Of a stretch of DNA of 64,000 nt, positions 23,005 through 38,000 are shown in pieces. Position 1 is the first letter of the stretch. Each line of letters opens with the position of its first letter. The position numbers and the translations under genes are program-made. Source of the stretch: Echinococcus granulosus (taxonomy: Eukaryota; Platyhelminthes; Cestoda; Cyclophyllidea; Taeniidae); the NCBI RefSeq assembly GCF_000524195.1, contig NW_020170406.1, positions 704,608 through 768,607 on the forward strand, given 5' to 3'. The notes under the pieces are model-generated. The model was not told the DNA's origin. It ran no database searches and saw only the letters and a list, made by a program, of their open reading frames with translations.

Positions 23005-26000
23005 CTCATGTGGAAATGTTAGATTAGAAGTCTAACGGATCACAAAGGCTAGACGAAAAAAGATATGAATTTTCGAGAGAAAAAAGCACAGCTGCACTTA
23101 GCTAACTCGCAGAAGGAAACATGGCCCATTTTAGTAGGGGAAAAAATGTAAAATCCCCAGCCAATCATGATTACTTAATTTGAATCAACAATATCCGGCG
23201 GAATAAATTAAAACCAGTTAAAACAAAAAAATTATTAGATTTCGACCAAAAAAAAAAATAGAAGCTGCAACTGGAGTAACTTACGATCCGGGGGCTGGCT
23301 AAGAAGACTTGGCGCATCTGAGGCGATGGGAACGAAAGGCTGGTGCCGGAATAGTCGTAGGCCTCGAGTTCTGGTAGCAGAGGTATGGTGGTAAAATAAA
23401 GAAATATTGTGGTGGATTATGTGGTATGGGACAAAAAAGCAGGTTTTTTTTTTTTTTTTTTGGGGGGGGGAGGCACACGTAACGCGATGGTGAAAGATGA
23501 TGCAAGAACGCACAGCATGCAGACGAGAGCAGTTTTCACTTTCACGTAAAGTACGACGAAATGTCCACTTAGCTGCGCACTTACTTTGTTTGAGGATACA
23601 ACTATTCAAGGTTCCCGCTTCGGTTTCACAAAGTTTGCGCAGTTTTGAAGCTAATACCTTTCATATTTAACAAATGACAAATTGAAACACGATCTTTAAC
23701 AATGATATTAGCACCTATAGCATCCATTATGGAGATCGAGTACCTACTGCAAATCGACCAAAAAGATGAGAGATTATGCTTAAGTGTCAAACACTATGCT
23801 CAATCGCGAGATACTGGCTCAAACAGCGCTACTACTCGAATCACAAGCGGGAGATTAAACTTGACACTTTTCTGTTTCTCCCCCTCTCCCAACAAATTCA
23901 CGTGATTTGCGCACACGAACCGATCTGATGTAAAACAGCTTCCTTCACACAGTAGAGTGCATACAAAAAGCTTTCGACAATCCATCACTTCCTACCATTG
24001 TATCCACTGCATCGTTGGAACGGTAGTAAAGATGTATCGTCAATACTTTTGGAATTACTGAATGATGAAACAGGACCGAATTAGGAAAAGTAAGATGCTT
24101 TACATCCTACTATGGAAAAGAGTAAAATAGAAAGTCCACCTTAAAATCACTAGCACCATAGGGAAAGCGGTAGAAACTGTTTGGGAAAAAGTTTAGAAGT
24201 AGCTTTAGATCAAGCGAATCGAAAGTGCACGCGCCCCAAAAGATGAAGGCGAGCGCTAAGGAGGAACTTAATGGCGCTATGAAAAAAAAAGTTCCTTAAT
24301 TTACTAAATGAGAAAATGACAAGAGTTTCCACTGGAAACAGCCTTTCAAAAATACATGGGAGAAAAACGATCGACTCAGAATCTGAACCCAACTAGGGTT
24401 TATACAGTGAAATGCGGAAGTTATTACGAATGGAAAAGCTTCATAGACGATGAAGGGATTTAAATAGCACTTGCGGAGTGACAACAGCGTACAATCAGCA
24501 CCCAATGTTTTTCAGCGACTAATTTTATGGAATATCAGAAGTGCTCTGGACGAGCCACCATGTACTTATTCTAGGGTGATTTACGAGATAAACAAAAGGA
24601 ATACAAAATGGAGACAGGTACGTGCTATGACAACATTCTTACTCTTGAACTTCAAATTGCTCGCTAAAAACAAAGATGGTGTATAAGTTTAAAACGAAAA
24701 GACTATAATCAAATAATTTTGGTTCTGATTAGTAATGATGAACATATATTCCGAGCTAATGAAAGAGAAAAGCTTGCTAGATGAGAATCGGAATTTTGAA
24801 GTATTCACGCCATTCGATTAGCATTTTTACCGAAAAAGGAGAATAACTTTAAGCATTTGGCAGGATGAAGGTTGCCAAAATGAGCTTTATCAATGAACAG
24901 GCCCAGTTCAGATGTATGTGGAGTAACGACAAAATATATTTGGGATTTTGCCGAGAACCGATCACCACCCAACCCCCGGAAATAACATCACCGCGTCTAC
25001 TGGCATTCTAGCGACAATTTTGATAGGAATTCAAACAATATTGAAAGCATCCAACTAACGCATTCCAAAAATGATAAAATTGGATGATAAATTTATAATT
25101 GCTGCTTCCTAAGTTTAAACTTTAAAAAGCTCACAAAATCTGTCAACACTACAAGCAACCAAATCTTTTTATTTTACAGCCTAAACCATGGAAGATGCTT
25201 TTTTTTAAAAAAGAAGACAGAATGATGTCACTTTAAAAATAAACTAAGGGAACGCACCTGTGGGGCTTAAACATCTGCATAAACGGCTCTGGCTCGACAC
25301 CATTCTGTTCGCAGAGCATAACCTGCTCACGCATCGTTACAGAGTAGGTTCGTCGAAGTCTGCAGGGCGAAATCATTAAATTATTAATGGGTCAGTAAAA
25401 ACAAAATCCCCATTACCTTAAGTGGTCATGAGTTTGATTTTGAATTATCGCTTCAGCCGTTCTTTTAGGAGTTTACCGCCTAAGCATTCAGTGTAATGAA
25501 TTCATTTTAGAGGAAATACAGATTAATTTCAACAATATTTTACATGGAAGCATAATTCAGCTACGCAGTTATTTGAAAAACACGAAAATGATCAGCCATT
25601 GAGGGGGTAACAAAGGAATCCAATGTTTGTTAGTTCATAACTAAATAATTTGCATTTCCGGAAGCGATTTTAATTTCAAAAATGGGTTGTGTGCCACGTA
25701 GAAGGAATGAGCTGTCAGGGTGGATACAAGCAAGCAGCGATGTGAGATTCGCCAAAAGTAACGAGAACGAATTCGAGATGACGCAATAGAACAACAGTGA
25801 TTTTTGAAGTCGTTCCAATTTTTTGGCATTGATGCGTCCTGGACAGCAGAAATAAAACGTAGTGCGCACAACAAGACTTAGGCGTGGAATTTAAAAAGAT
25901 GGGAAGAATTTCCTTATGTTTACAAAACTTAAACAGTATAGCACTATCGTCTCTAGGTTTTTTTGGAAAAGTAACTTAAACATCGAAAACCAAATTTAAA

Positions 26001-29000
26001 TTAGGTCTACACGATTTATTATCGCAGATTCGATGCAACAAAAATGACAATTGGAAAACTATTACATCTAAAAGATAAAATTGTTACCGCAATTTACATG
26101 TGGAACTACAATGATTCTTGAAATTTCGACCAATTTTCTAGATGAATTTGAGATGTCATTAAACCCTCCTATTAAAGAAATTTTCATGCTCCTCAAAAAG
26201 GGTGGTAGTGTTGAAATAAGGTTAAAAAATATAGGGAAATGCTAAATAACCTGTTATTGTTGTGTGGATAGAAGACCCACAAACCTAAGATTTGTATACT
26301 AAGGAAGAATTAGGGGTTGTTTGACCGTGGGCCTACCAACAGTCATGGAAAAGGCAAAAGCCAAAAAAAAATCAAAACTAATTTCAAAAAAATCCAATAT
26401 AGCGCCTTGAAGACTCACACTTTCCAAGCAAAATCCCGAGTCAGTGCGATAACGGGAACAACAATAAGAAGTAACCAAAAGAGTGGACTGCTGAAACACG
26501 CCATATCCTGCAACGGAACGATAGAAACAAGTGTTAATTTGCTAGGTATCAACTACATAAGGGATAAACAGATGGTTTAACCGATAGATAGCCAAATAGA
26601 CAGTTAAACAGCGAAGCCCTTAGCATTCACCATTCCGACCATCTCGGGACCAATTGGAAAAGTAGGATAAACATGAGAATAGACGATGAGGAAAAGGAAC
26701 CACAGCACAATAGTGCCCCAAATGGCGAGGTGGGAGAAGACTGTCCATGCTGTATGCTCGAGGCCCGCTTTCAGACAGACCGTCATCACCACGCACTATG
26801 ACGAAAAGACGCGAAATAGGTTAAGGGGAAGCCATAACCGTAAGAAAAAAGTCTTGAAGTTTTCGGCATTGAATTGTGGCTGTATAACTAGGGGACATTG
26901 CTGTTATTTTAGATAAAATTTTGATGCAGTTCCCAATCATCGAACGATTAAGGTGAGCGAAATGAAATCCTAGGTCATGTTGGATCGGTGCTGGCATACA
27001 TTTATAAGCAACGCAGTTACTCACGACCCTGATAAAAGATCAAACTCCCAAAGATCTGAATTTAACAGATGTCATTGGATAAGCAAAACAGACTTATCAC
27101 ACTGCTGATGCTTTAATTTATTTTGGCTAAATTTGGGAGATGTGGTATATTCTTAAAATTCACGTTTAGAATGACGTCCTCATAACTCTAAAAGGTGATT
27201 TGAAGAAATTTCAGAAAGCAAGTTGTGTTACAATAGAAACCTTGTGTTGGTCAGTATCCAAACTCATCTCAAATGATAACCAAAACAGTACGTTACTGCA
27301 TTTAAAGTGTAGCAAAAGTCTGTTTTGAAATGGAATTATGAACCGGTTTTGGACGTCCAGGCGTAAATACTAACCTCTGTTAAAGGAATTGAGCTCTAAA
27401 TGAGGTAAAATACTAAAATTGAGATAACTACCATTCCAAATGAATTGGATTCACAGAATGAAATTGTACAATTCGATGGATCTGTGCTAATAGCAAATCT
27501 GCCTATCGGTATGAGTGCTTGTAACATGCACAAACAGTTTGACTTATCGTCTCACTACAGTGTGCATCACATCCACGCAGGTTCACCAAATTTCCGATTT
27601 GCCCGAAATTTTTGAGGCTATAGCAAAATTAGTTTTGTGAAAATGTTTACGATGCGCGTGTATAAGCTTTAGGAAATTGAGATAATTTTACACAATCTAG
27701 GAAACACTAGCGCGGCTGCAATAGCAACGCGATCTATCTGCAATGAATTGATATCTAGCCAAAGTCCAGATGACCTAAAAGCACAATGCTCCTCTTGTCA
27801 CATCGACCTCCTCAAGTTGGCATTATGAGCTCTACTTATGCATTTTAAACGCCCCAAAGGTGAAATCTAGAGCAAATTTATTTAGATTAAGGAAACTACA
27901 AGGCGAATTACACATAAATCACTGATAAGCATGCAAGGGATGATCATAAACTTAGTAGTGCTAATACTTACATTAACAAAATGAGCGACAGTTCCTCAAG
28001 ATCACGTGCTCAAAGATGACCCAAATAACTCGTGTTGATGGAAGGTAAACAACATGGGAAAGTTGTGGGCCGTTTTCAAGCACGGCTTCAACCCTAATTA
28101 TCCGTTTTGTGGTAATAAGAGATCGGCAGCCAATCCGCAACACACAATAAACGTAAAAGTCCTATAGCATGCGTTACTCATCCGCCTGGGTGATAAAAAC
28201 GCACTGTGGCACAGTTGCACGAAAAAGAGCTGGGTCCATTGTCTTAAAAAGTATAACAAAGAACAGAAGGATGTTACTTGGACCGAATGTGACTCACCGT
28301 ATATACAGTGCTACCCACGACAAGACGACTACCTGTGTGACCATTTGGATAGGCGACATCTGAGGGCAGTAAGAGTGTACATAAATGAACTTAAAAGTTA
28401 CTTTAAACAAATGAGAAGGTAAACAGAGAAGCATGAAAGTTCGCAAAGACAGTAGAGGTTATAAGCTAGAAATTGAACAACTAAATAAAGGAACACTCTT
28501 GGGTATTGAACGAACAGGGGACCATTTGATAAAGATACACTTACTGCAGGGAGGAATCATAAGTGAACACTTACCGGAATAGAAAGCGAAAAGAGGAATC
28601 CAAAAGAGGATAGCTGAATGGAAGACCCCATTCGCCAGCCACGTGAGGAAAGTCTGTTGGAAAGTCAAATGTAAGAGGCTGAATTCTTTCCTACTAATTA
28701 GCTGTGTCTAGTAACGCAGACCGAAGTTGTACACTAAATAAAATTAAGAATCTACAAAAGACTGCATAATCGGGGCAATATGCAAGAGGATTCTTTTTAA
28801 TATTTTAACTTTTCGTGCCACCTTTAGGGTGTATCGTCAACAACACGAATTATCGTTAAGAAGACCTTTCAAGGCAAGAATTGAGAAAAACCAGTTTTGT
28901 TTTCGGAGATAGCTTTTGTTGTTGAACTGAGACGCAGAATTGGAAACACTGGGAAGCCCGACCCGCAGAATGATTATCAAAGGTACGAACAGGTGATTCA

Positions 29001-32000
29001 TCAGTCAACAAACAGACAATCTAAGGTTGGATCATAGTGGATAACTCTAAGTCCTGGTGGACGCATTCAAGCGAGTGTCAAAAGCATAACCAACACCTCA
29101 TAAAGGAAAATCGTATCAGTTTACTCAAGTAAACATTTGTTCCGTGAGGTTATGTAAAGTGCCTAAACAGTCCGAGATGGCTGTTCGCTTGGTGTTTCAG
29201 TTTCCACCTGGCATTACATCCATGTCATCTGCTGCTGGCACCATCATTACGAGCTTTTTACAAAAACTAATGTCATGCTGAAGTGAAAGAAGAAAAGCCG
29301 CTACAAAGGTCATAACGTCTAATAATGGTAGTAGCCTGTGGAAGCAGAGGGCAATGTCGCTCTGGATTACCCTAAAGCAACACAACTACCATTCTCATTT
29401 GTCTTAACAACTAGATTTGATATGAAATCTAATTATTCTTAATCTTTTTCGTTAGAGTGAAGAATAATAACTATGATTACTACTTTGCGATTGGATTAAA
29501 GATAATGATCCACACAAAAGAATCCGAGCTGAGATTGAAGTGAACAATCAAACGTGGATAAATTTGAAAACAAATGGGAGTTATGAAAAACAAAGTTGGG
29601 TTATTTAAAGGGACGCTGCAAAGATGAAAAATTTGGCTAAGGGAACAGTTCCTACTTTGTCACGGGTTAAGTAATCGAGCGTTAAAAAAGAGGTTCCACG
29701 TCTAGGAACTTGCCTTGCCGCCGTGCTATCACGGCAATTCAACTCAACAAGCCGTGAAAAAAGGCTTTCGTAATTTCATCGGCCACTCTCCGGAATTTCA
29801 CACTAATATCTGTCATTTAGAAAGCAAAACTGTCAACATTCTAGGCGTATTCCTATTAGATTAAGTTGGATTGCTTCCTGTTGAAGGAATTACAAAAAAG
29901 CCTAGAATGGATTTAGCAAATAATAATGATAGCTAAAATTTGTCCAGCTCCGTAACAAATCGACATTTGAAACGGTTCATTTGAGCTTCAATAGGCACTG
30001 CTTTTCTCTCACATGCGCATTGGTACTCTAAGTTCTAAGGAATTCAACAAGTGCTTGTATATTGCGTCATATTACGCAGCGCCAGCAGTCTCAGACAAAC
30101 TTAGACACACATGTTTCACATACTTCGGCAAACGATCTTGACTAGAAAGGACATGTAACCGATTACATATTAGCCATTTCGATAAGCGTTTGATTTATGC
30201 AAGCCTCAGCAACATGGATTTCGGTGAATTCTCCATTGCACCTACCACTTTGTCAAAAGTGGTGGTTCTTTGCGTCTCCTTGTATAACATCGGCAGTTTC
30301 AGACAATTCTTAGCACTCATATTTCGCTCAAACAACCCGAGAGCCAGTGGAGGTGCCGCGCTGAAGGCCTACACAAAAAAGGGAAGGATAAAATATGTTT
30401 GTAAATACCCAAATCGTTTCACACGAGGCGGAGTGGAATGAATAGAGTACGCACCACATTGTAGAGGGCCATGCTCCACCGATCAAAGATTATCTGTCCC
30501 GAGAAGCCGGAGACCATGCCGAACCAGAACTGGATGACGTAGAGACAGATGTTCTTGTAGAAGGAGTAAAGGATTACCTTGGTGATGCGGTTGAAACTCC
30601 AAGCCCCATGGACCAGAAGAAGTTTGTTGAGGAAGCGAAATTGCGCAATAGCGTAGTCGGAGGAGCATGCCGCTTGACGACCTTCCACTCCGTAGATGCC
30701 CACTCCAATGTGCGCCGCCTATAAATAGAAAAACGAATAGATAGTGAGAGTTAATTTTGGTGCTTTCTATTATAATGCTCTTGTATTAAGCCATTGAGAG
30801 AGAAATGAAACATGTTTTTGTGTTATTTTTAACCACGAGGGTTTTTCAATATCTTGCAATTCAGTTGCCGCACTGGTGGCACCGAGCTCTGCGTCATCTT
30901 GTTGCCACTAGTGCCTTACTTACTCTCAAGCCTGTACACTTTGAAAAGTCTTCGGCGGTAATTCAAGTATCACAAGCTCTAGAATTCAGGTTGGAGACAA
31001 ACGTGATGCTTAGTAGATCGATTTTGTCCAAGGGTAGTACGTGAATTTGCAGCTATTCAGTAGTGTTTTGCCAAATTTTGGCGATTGTCTGAGGTTTCAG
31101 TGCGGGATTTCCCTCTCCACTGTGCTGTAAGCCGTGCATTGTTAGATCACTAACATTAATTTTAAGTCCGGAAATTGTCAGTGAATCAAACAAGGAAAAT
31201 AAAGAATACTCCAGTTAAAAAACAGCTAATCAAGGGAAATGAAGCTAATTTAATACAGCACAATTTTACAGTTGTGATGCCTCCCAAGCTCAAAATTATT
31301 TTCAGGCGAGTCTGTTAAGGACTGACCGGTTCATTCGAATTTAAAAAAAACAGGTCATGGGTTTGCCACCAGGACACTAGAGTAAAGTACAATGCCAAAA
31401 TGTTTTATTGTTCGTGCCTGATTCACCTAGTGCTCAAAAACTGAGCGTAAATATCTTTCAAATAGCCTGCGCTTTTTTCACCTGCTTTAAATTTAGTCAA
31501 CCTGTGCTATGCATTCTAGCACCATAAACTGATGGGAGACACATGCCACATACTTGTGCTGCTGAGTTAAGGCGGGAAAGTCAAGACTATCTATGTAGGC
31601 ATCGAGCCAAAAATCAATAAACAAATACCCTTTGATAAATATCAAATGTAAAGGTAACTTTCAGCAAATAATTTCAATCGATGGAAGGCTATGCAAAACC
31701 AGCAAGACAAATACACCATTCACCGATGTAAAAGCAAGTTTAAGTAAATGAAAAGCTTCTATCAAAAAATGACTTCAAAAATAGTTAACGTCGAAGGTGA
31801 TCATGAAACAGCTGCTAAAATTGGACATTTACAGTAGACCCACGCTTTTACCGAGGAGCAAATCCTTGCCATAAGGTTAACAAAACAGTCACCAAATGAC
31901 ATGACGCAGTCTTAAACAAAGGGTACGTCGGAGATAAAACAAACTCAGAAAGAACATACCTGAATCATACCGACATCGTTCGCTCCGTCGCCAATTGCAA

Positions 32001-35000
32001 GCGTGATGTCATTGGTGAAGGTTCGTGCCAATCTAACCACTTCCGCTTTCTGCCACGGGCTCACTCTGTATGAAACAAACGAGGAGTGGGGTTGTGTTAG
32101 GCATAAGCGGGCCCCCGCATAACATTCGCTAACAGAGTCCCAGAGAAAACCGACCACCACAGTCCAGATTTTTTTATTGTTCGAATACGATAACGATTGT
32201 CACTAAGCCCTTTGGCCAAGTTGACTACTACTTAAAAACCGAAAAGAAATATTTACTACCTAATCAAGAAAGTCCTATTTCTGGTTCATCGTTATAACTC
32301 CAACTACGTTGGCAACGAACGTGGCAGATGAGCCTCGTTCTGTCATCTCATCATTTCAACGAAACGCTCAAGTGTTTAATTCAGTCGACTGTTGGGAAAA
32401 AAACTAGAGACAGGTAAAAGAAACCTCAACCCTTTTATCCCACGGGCAACAGTTCTGCACAACTATAGAGTCTAAAACCACAACATTCGACCGGTGGTTA
32501 AATGAAACTAGGACAGATTTTACGATGAAAAATACCCTTAATTTTCGGACTACTAAAATGAATCTCTTTTCCACCACACATCAAATTCTTTGTGGATGTT
32601 TTGCATTCATAGGATTTTTAGACAAAAGCACTCAGATAAACAAAACTACTGAGAGGTAAAAAGATAAATCATAATATCTCAAATGAAATTGGAACTTTTG
32701 CCAGAAGCCAATTTAATGAACACAGAACGGTAAATATTTAAGTTCCTAACCATACACCCCTTTTATGAAAAGCCAAATACAAACATGCTGATAAAGGCAA
32801 ACGGTACCGCAGAAATTGCGTGTTAAAAAGATCCGGAGATTATTATAGCAAGCAGCAGGCTAGAGTAAGTCTACTTCTATATTACGACTTATTTTCCGCC
32901 ACAGCCTAGAGATATAATTGGCGCACTTGGTCGACAGTTTTACAAAGCAGTTTCCAAGAAAGCAGACAAAAGTTACTGTAGTAAACAGATGAATGAAGTC
33001 ACATACTGCGAATGAGTTTTGTGGGTTGTAACGACATTTGATGAAACAGAAGTACCGCGTTTTTCCACCGCATAAACACCTTATTTTTCCCCGTAAATCA
33101 AATATAACATTCCGTGTATTTTCAGGCGAAAGAATGTCTATGACAAAACGCCACTTAATGGGAGAGCTTCATTAACCCACTGATCAAAAGATCCAGAAGT
33201 TTTAGCTATAGGATACCACATTCACAGTTCTCGAAAAGGTATACTGAATAACGCCAAAATAATATTAATGTAGGTGCAATATGGGTGTGATCTTGCACTG
33301 CTATTTCGTATGAGTTTTTTAGATTAGTGTAAAGAGCCATTTGTTACACTGAGTCAATATTTAATAATACCGTAGTCCGTGAGTTCTACAAAACGATGAT
33401 TTTATGAGTAGGCAAATTTAGCCATGATGAAGACCCCAAAAACGAATTAAAATGAAAAGAGCAGTCATTACCTACGAGTAAGACATTTTTACTCTAATGA
33501 GTCTTGAACTGCAAGATTGGAGACAAAATTTCAGCAAACATACAAAACTGCCTTCTGTTACGCGTAAGCGAAAATTGTAAGATTTTCTCCAGTAACTGTA
33601 ATGTTTGAACGCGCCCTATGCTACGTTTGCTGCTTATCATTAATGCAGCTCGAATCCATGACATTCAGTAAGTGGAAAGCATAAAAATTGTTGTCAATGT
33701 TTGGGTTCACAAAGTTGAAAAAACGTCGAAAATGCAAAAATTAGTCATGCTAAGGAAAACAACCAGATGTGTTTCGTTAAGGAGCATGAAAATGCAAATT
33801 TGCAGCTAAGAAGGGTTCCTGAAAATGAACCTTGAGCCTCCAATTCACGGCTACGCATCAAGTAAAGAAAATCTCACATTCGTTCGAGTTACAGTAAATA
33901 AAGTTATTAGGTTTAAGGAAAAAGCGTTTTTAGGAAAACAGCAAAAAACCTAGTTGCCGTATTACTTCCTCATTAAAATATTAAGTTTGTGGAATACAGA
34001 AACAGTCGATTGGTGGAATCGCAAAGACAAAGGCACTGGGTTTTAAGAATTAAAGCGTTCTATTGATAGCGGTTTGGTGATGTTTACAACAATGACAAGA
34101 AACATTATTATTTGGCTGAAAATACTATTCTCACTTTGCTTTACCAAAACAAAAAATTTCTAGAACACTAAAACGAAACTGATAAATATGCAAATGCCTA
34201 AGCCTATTAAGCTTTAAACACTTAACGAAATCCGTTAAAATTAATAAAGAAATGGTTAGATTACCGGCAGCAGATAACTGATGAGCTCTTGTGCGCGATT
34301 TCGAAGAATTCTTTATGGCATTGAGCCGTGAGAAGTAATTCCAGAGCCTAGAACAAAAAATTGCAAAAGAAATGGAAATGAAAGCACTGGGGTTGTCTGC
34401 AACCCCAGAAACATGTTTCCATTGAATTCTCCAGCAGTTTTAAATAGTTTCGAATTCTCGAATATTCTAGAGTCATGTCCCATCAAGGATGTACTTTAAT
34501 CGTACTGGTAACCACTCCGGGGCCAAGGTCAATCAGTTACTATAACTACGCGTAACTAAAAGCACAGACACGAAAATTCAGTGACCGTCAGCCACGTACA
34601 AAGACCATACCCCTTTGCGCACGCATTAATTCGGTTGGTGATATTCCCATTAAAGCCTACCTATCGCTTACCTGGTTGGTGGCCTCCGTAAGATCAATCA
34701 AATTTGTAACAGAAATGGGACCACCCAGTGAGACATGCCATAAATGGAAAAATTTGGATCAGGAGAGAAGGCAGAGTACATGAGAACTCGCGGCTTTTTA
34801 TTGCACCCTTTGGCAGACGTTAAGTTATAAGTCATTCAATCTCATGGAGACAAAATTTCCTTAGGAATATTCATGATTTTTGTAGTAATTATAAGGATGA
34901 ACCCTCGTCATCGTTTAAAACAGATTTATTGGTTCGAGATCATTATCTTCCAGCGTTGAAGTTCAAATTCGAGCATGGGTCAAACAATTGCACTATTGCG

Positions 35001-38000
35001 GGAAACGAGGCAGGGAGTTCAGAAAAACGAAATACTTGCAGTGACCAATGAGCAAACAATACAACGGTTGAAGGTTGGAGAAATAAAAAGGAACTAGAGT
35101 GAGAGCAGGGTAGCAGAATCCAAACTGCTTTAACCTTCGCGATATTTGCCCAAAGCTCTACTACCAGTGGCCTCACAACCCTCATGGAGGTTTGTAATAT
35201 AGGAAATCCTAAAGTCTTAAGTTCATCCGCCTTCGAGAACGACAATACTGGCCACAAATCATTCCAAAATAACAACAATACCGATTTCGGGGAGTGGATA
35301 CAATGCCAAATGGGTAGAGAGATAAGCCATCTGTCTTTTCAACACATTTTACAAACAGGACACAACCGGTAAATCCACCAAGACTCCCGAGATGAATAGA
35401 TACAATACTGCCATGAGAGTCAAACCAAAAGAATGAGGAGGCCCAAAGATCAGGATAAAGATGAACAGGATGAAAATCACTTCAAATCCGTAATATTTGG
35501 CGATTTGATGTTTAGCTGACTGTCTGTCAAATCACGTCGGCGATTTGTACTTGCCTACAGCATCTCAGCCTTTCTGTTCGTTAATAACAAATCTTTCACA
35601 GTGGTATGGGTTGCCACGACACAAGTGAAGACCCTAAGCGCTTCAGTTACTTTCAATTTGGCCGTCATTTTGCAGTCATAGGATTCTGCCTGTGTCAGCC
35701 CCGTCAGCAATTTAAAAACCTATTTGTGCATCTATAAAGAAATTTGTTCTAAAGGAACAGAGAGTTGTATACCAATGAGGGGTTTTTAAGAATCTTCACA
35801 ACTTGAAACGGAATAATTTCAAGGTTATACGCTGAAAGGGCACCCACCTTGCCTGTAACAATGAGAGCAACCTCGTGGCCCTCAGCAAGTTCCTTTGCCA
35901 ACTCGTTGCCACACTCGAAGAGCTGGTCCCGAACAGCATCCAAGTTGCTGCCATTGATGATCAGCTGGACCTGCTCCGGGTTTACGAGACGGCAAGAAAT
36001 GCCTATAAGTTGAAAGGGGAAAGACGCGAATATTGTACACGATCACCAACTAGCAAAATTCACAATTGAGCACGCTAATCAATTGGCAACAGCGAAATGC
36101 TTCTTTTCAAGTGACGCTAATTTTGAAAAAAAGTGATACAAGATCAAATGTAAGTTCCAAGTACATATTTTGATTCATTACTACCATCCTATGAACGGCC
36201 TTCAAGAAGATTTGTAGGAAATGATGGAAAGGCGGACTTTAACTCAATCCGTTGGCATCTATTGTAAAAGCGCACCGCCGCTAATGGAACAAATTCAATT
36301 TGCAGTGCCTGATTGCTGAGCCAGCCCCTAGATGGAATTGTTTACAAGCGGAAGAAAGATAGAGAGTTATGAGATTGGGTAGCAGAAATCAATTAATAAA
36401 CCAAGAGAGACCAAGGTAACACCGTATTGGCAGCATTGCGCAATCCTGCTGGTCAAAATTTTAAGGCTTCGAAAACTTTCCATCTTATTCATTGCATTCA
36501 GAGTATCTGGCTCGATGTACTCGCCTCAATAAAACTGAAAAATCTCATTATAGTTACTTTATCGCCTGCACAATCTTTCCCACCTTTTTTGCTACGGGCG
36601 GTAATTAAGATATACTTTGAATACAAAGCACATGGCGTTCTAGTGACTACTGATAGTTGTTAAGGCTAGGATGACATATCTTGTAGAATATGAGGTGTTT
36701 GGCAAGAAATAAGGAACTTTTCAAAAAGAGAATTGTTGCGATTTCAATGCTTGAGGTTGGAATCACAAAAACAGGTAACGCACTGCAGACGGAAATGTTC
36801 AACTGACGAAGACCAAACAATCATGACTGAGATCTATCCATTTACCTGAAGAAAATCGGTACAGCTGGAAGAAGGTTCTGCTGCTGCATGTCAACGCAAA
36901 ACCTTATGCCATAGGACCAATGTTTAGATGAGGAGATGATGCCTATCACTCCCACTCCTTTGTATTTCCTCACCGCTTACAAAACCAAGTGCTGTAGGGG
37001 GAGCATCCACACGAATGCTTGTAAAACAAAATTACCGTTTAAAATAGTTAGGAAAAGAAACAAAAAACACCAGGCCATTTCCCGTTATTGTTTATGGTCA
37101 TATTTACAAGAACCATGGTTTCGTTTGCAAAAATAGGAATTGCCTTGTCAATTTATATAGCATCAAGACAAGTCTTTAAGCAAAATGTAAAAAATTGAAG
37201 CTTAATAAAAGAGGGTGTAGCGTTTACTATTAATCTTTCATTCCAGGTTCTGACTCTTAGTGGGTAATTTATTTACCAGTCATCAAAGTACAAAAAAATT
37301 TCCGACACCCATGATTGAGGAGGGTCATAAACGCTCGATGCTAGAGGTCAAAGCTACTCAAGAAACTTCCTGATCCCGTGCTTAGCGTAAAAAGAAGACT
37401 AAACAAAATAACTCTCTACAGGCAAAAGGTATGCCAAAAGCAGGGACGGTGAATGATTTTAGCAAAGACAAACCTAATGACCGGTTCCCATATTCGAATA
37501 TTCATTTAGAAAGACTTAAATTCGAGTAGTGAATTTTGTTAATGTTCGCTTGTGGGAAATCAGATCAAACGGTTTCGTAATAGACTCCAAAAATAGTGAT
37601 TATGATATGAATTTTTATTTAGGAATAAAATTTGTAACTGTTTTTGTTGTTTCAGTATACCCAGGGATGGATGCTGGCTGTGAAACTGTCGTTCTGGGTT
37701 CAGAAAAGCCCAGTTACTTTGCGCTCGAAACAAGACCGATGTAATATATCTACGATGGAAACAAAATTAAATGAACATTCAAATTCACCAAACTAAGCAC
37801 TGTGTTTACATAGTTGTTCAATTTCCCACAATTAAAGCCCACTTTATTCCTAAAGGGGGCTCTAGTCATGCGCCCACGCTTTCGGCGTTCCAGTCCCTCC
37901 ATGCACCCACAATAAAATAACGTAGCAAAAGTAATAGCCGAATAATGCCATTTAAAATGTCATCGCCACCCGCCGTGTTAAAATGAGTCTCTGTTTCCAG

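Larger units (their letters stand above)
25360..30245. other. ATP8A introns between the M6-C-terminus exons
   Basis: Introns 25360-26418, 26796-28297 and 28654-30245. AT-rich. I saw no other gene or known repeat in them. Confidence 0.55.
30719..35847. other. ATP8A introns around the hinge exons
   Basis: Introns 30719-31959, 32066-34264, 34348-34671 and 34684-35847. Nothing recognised besides the exons listed. Confidence 0.55.
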
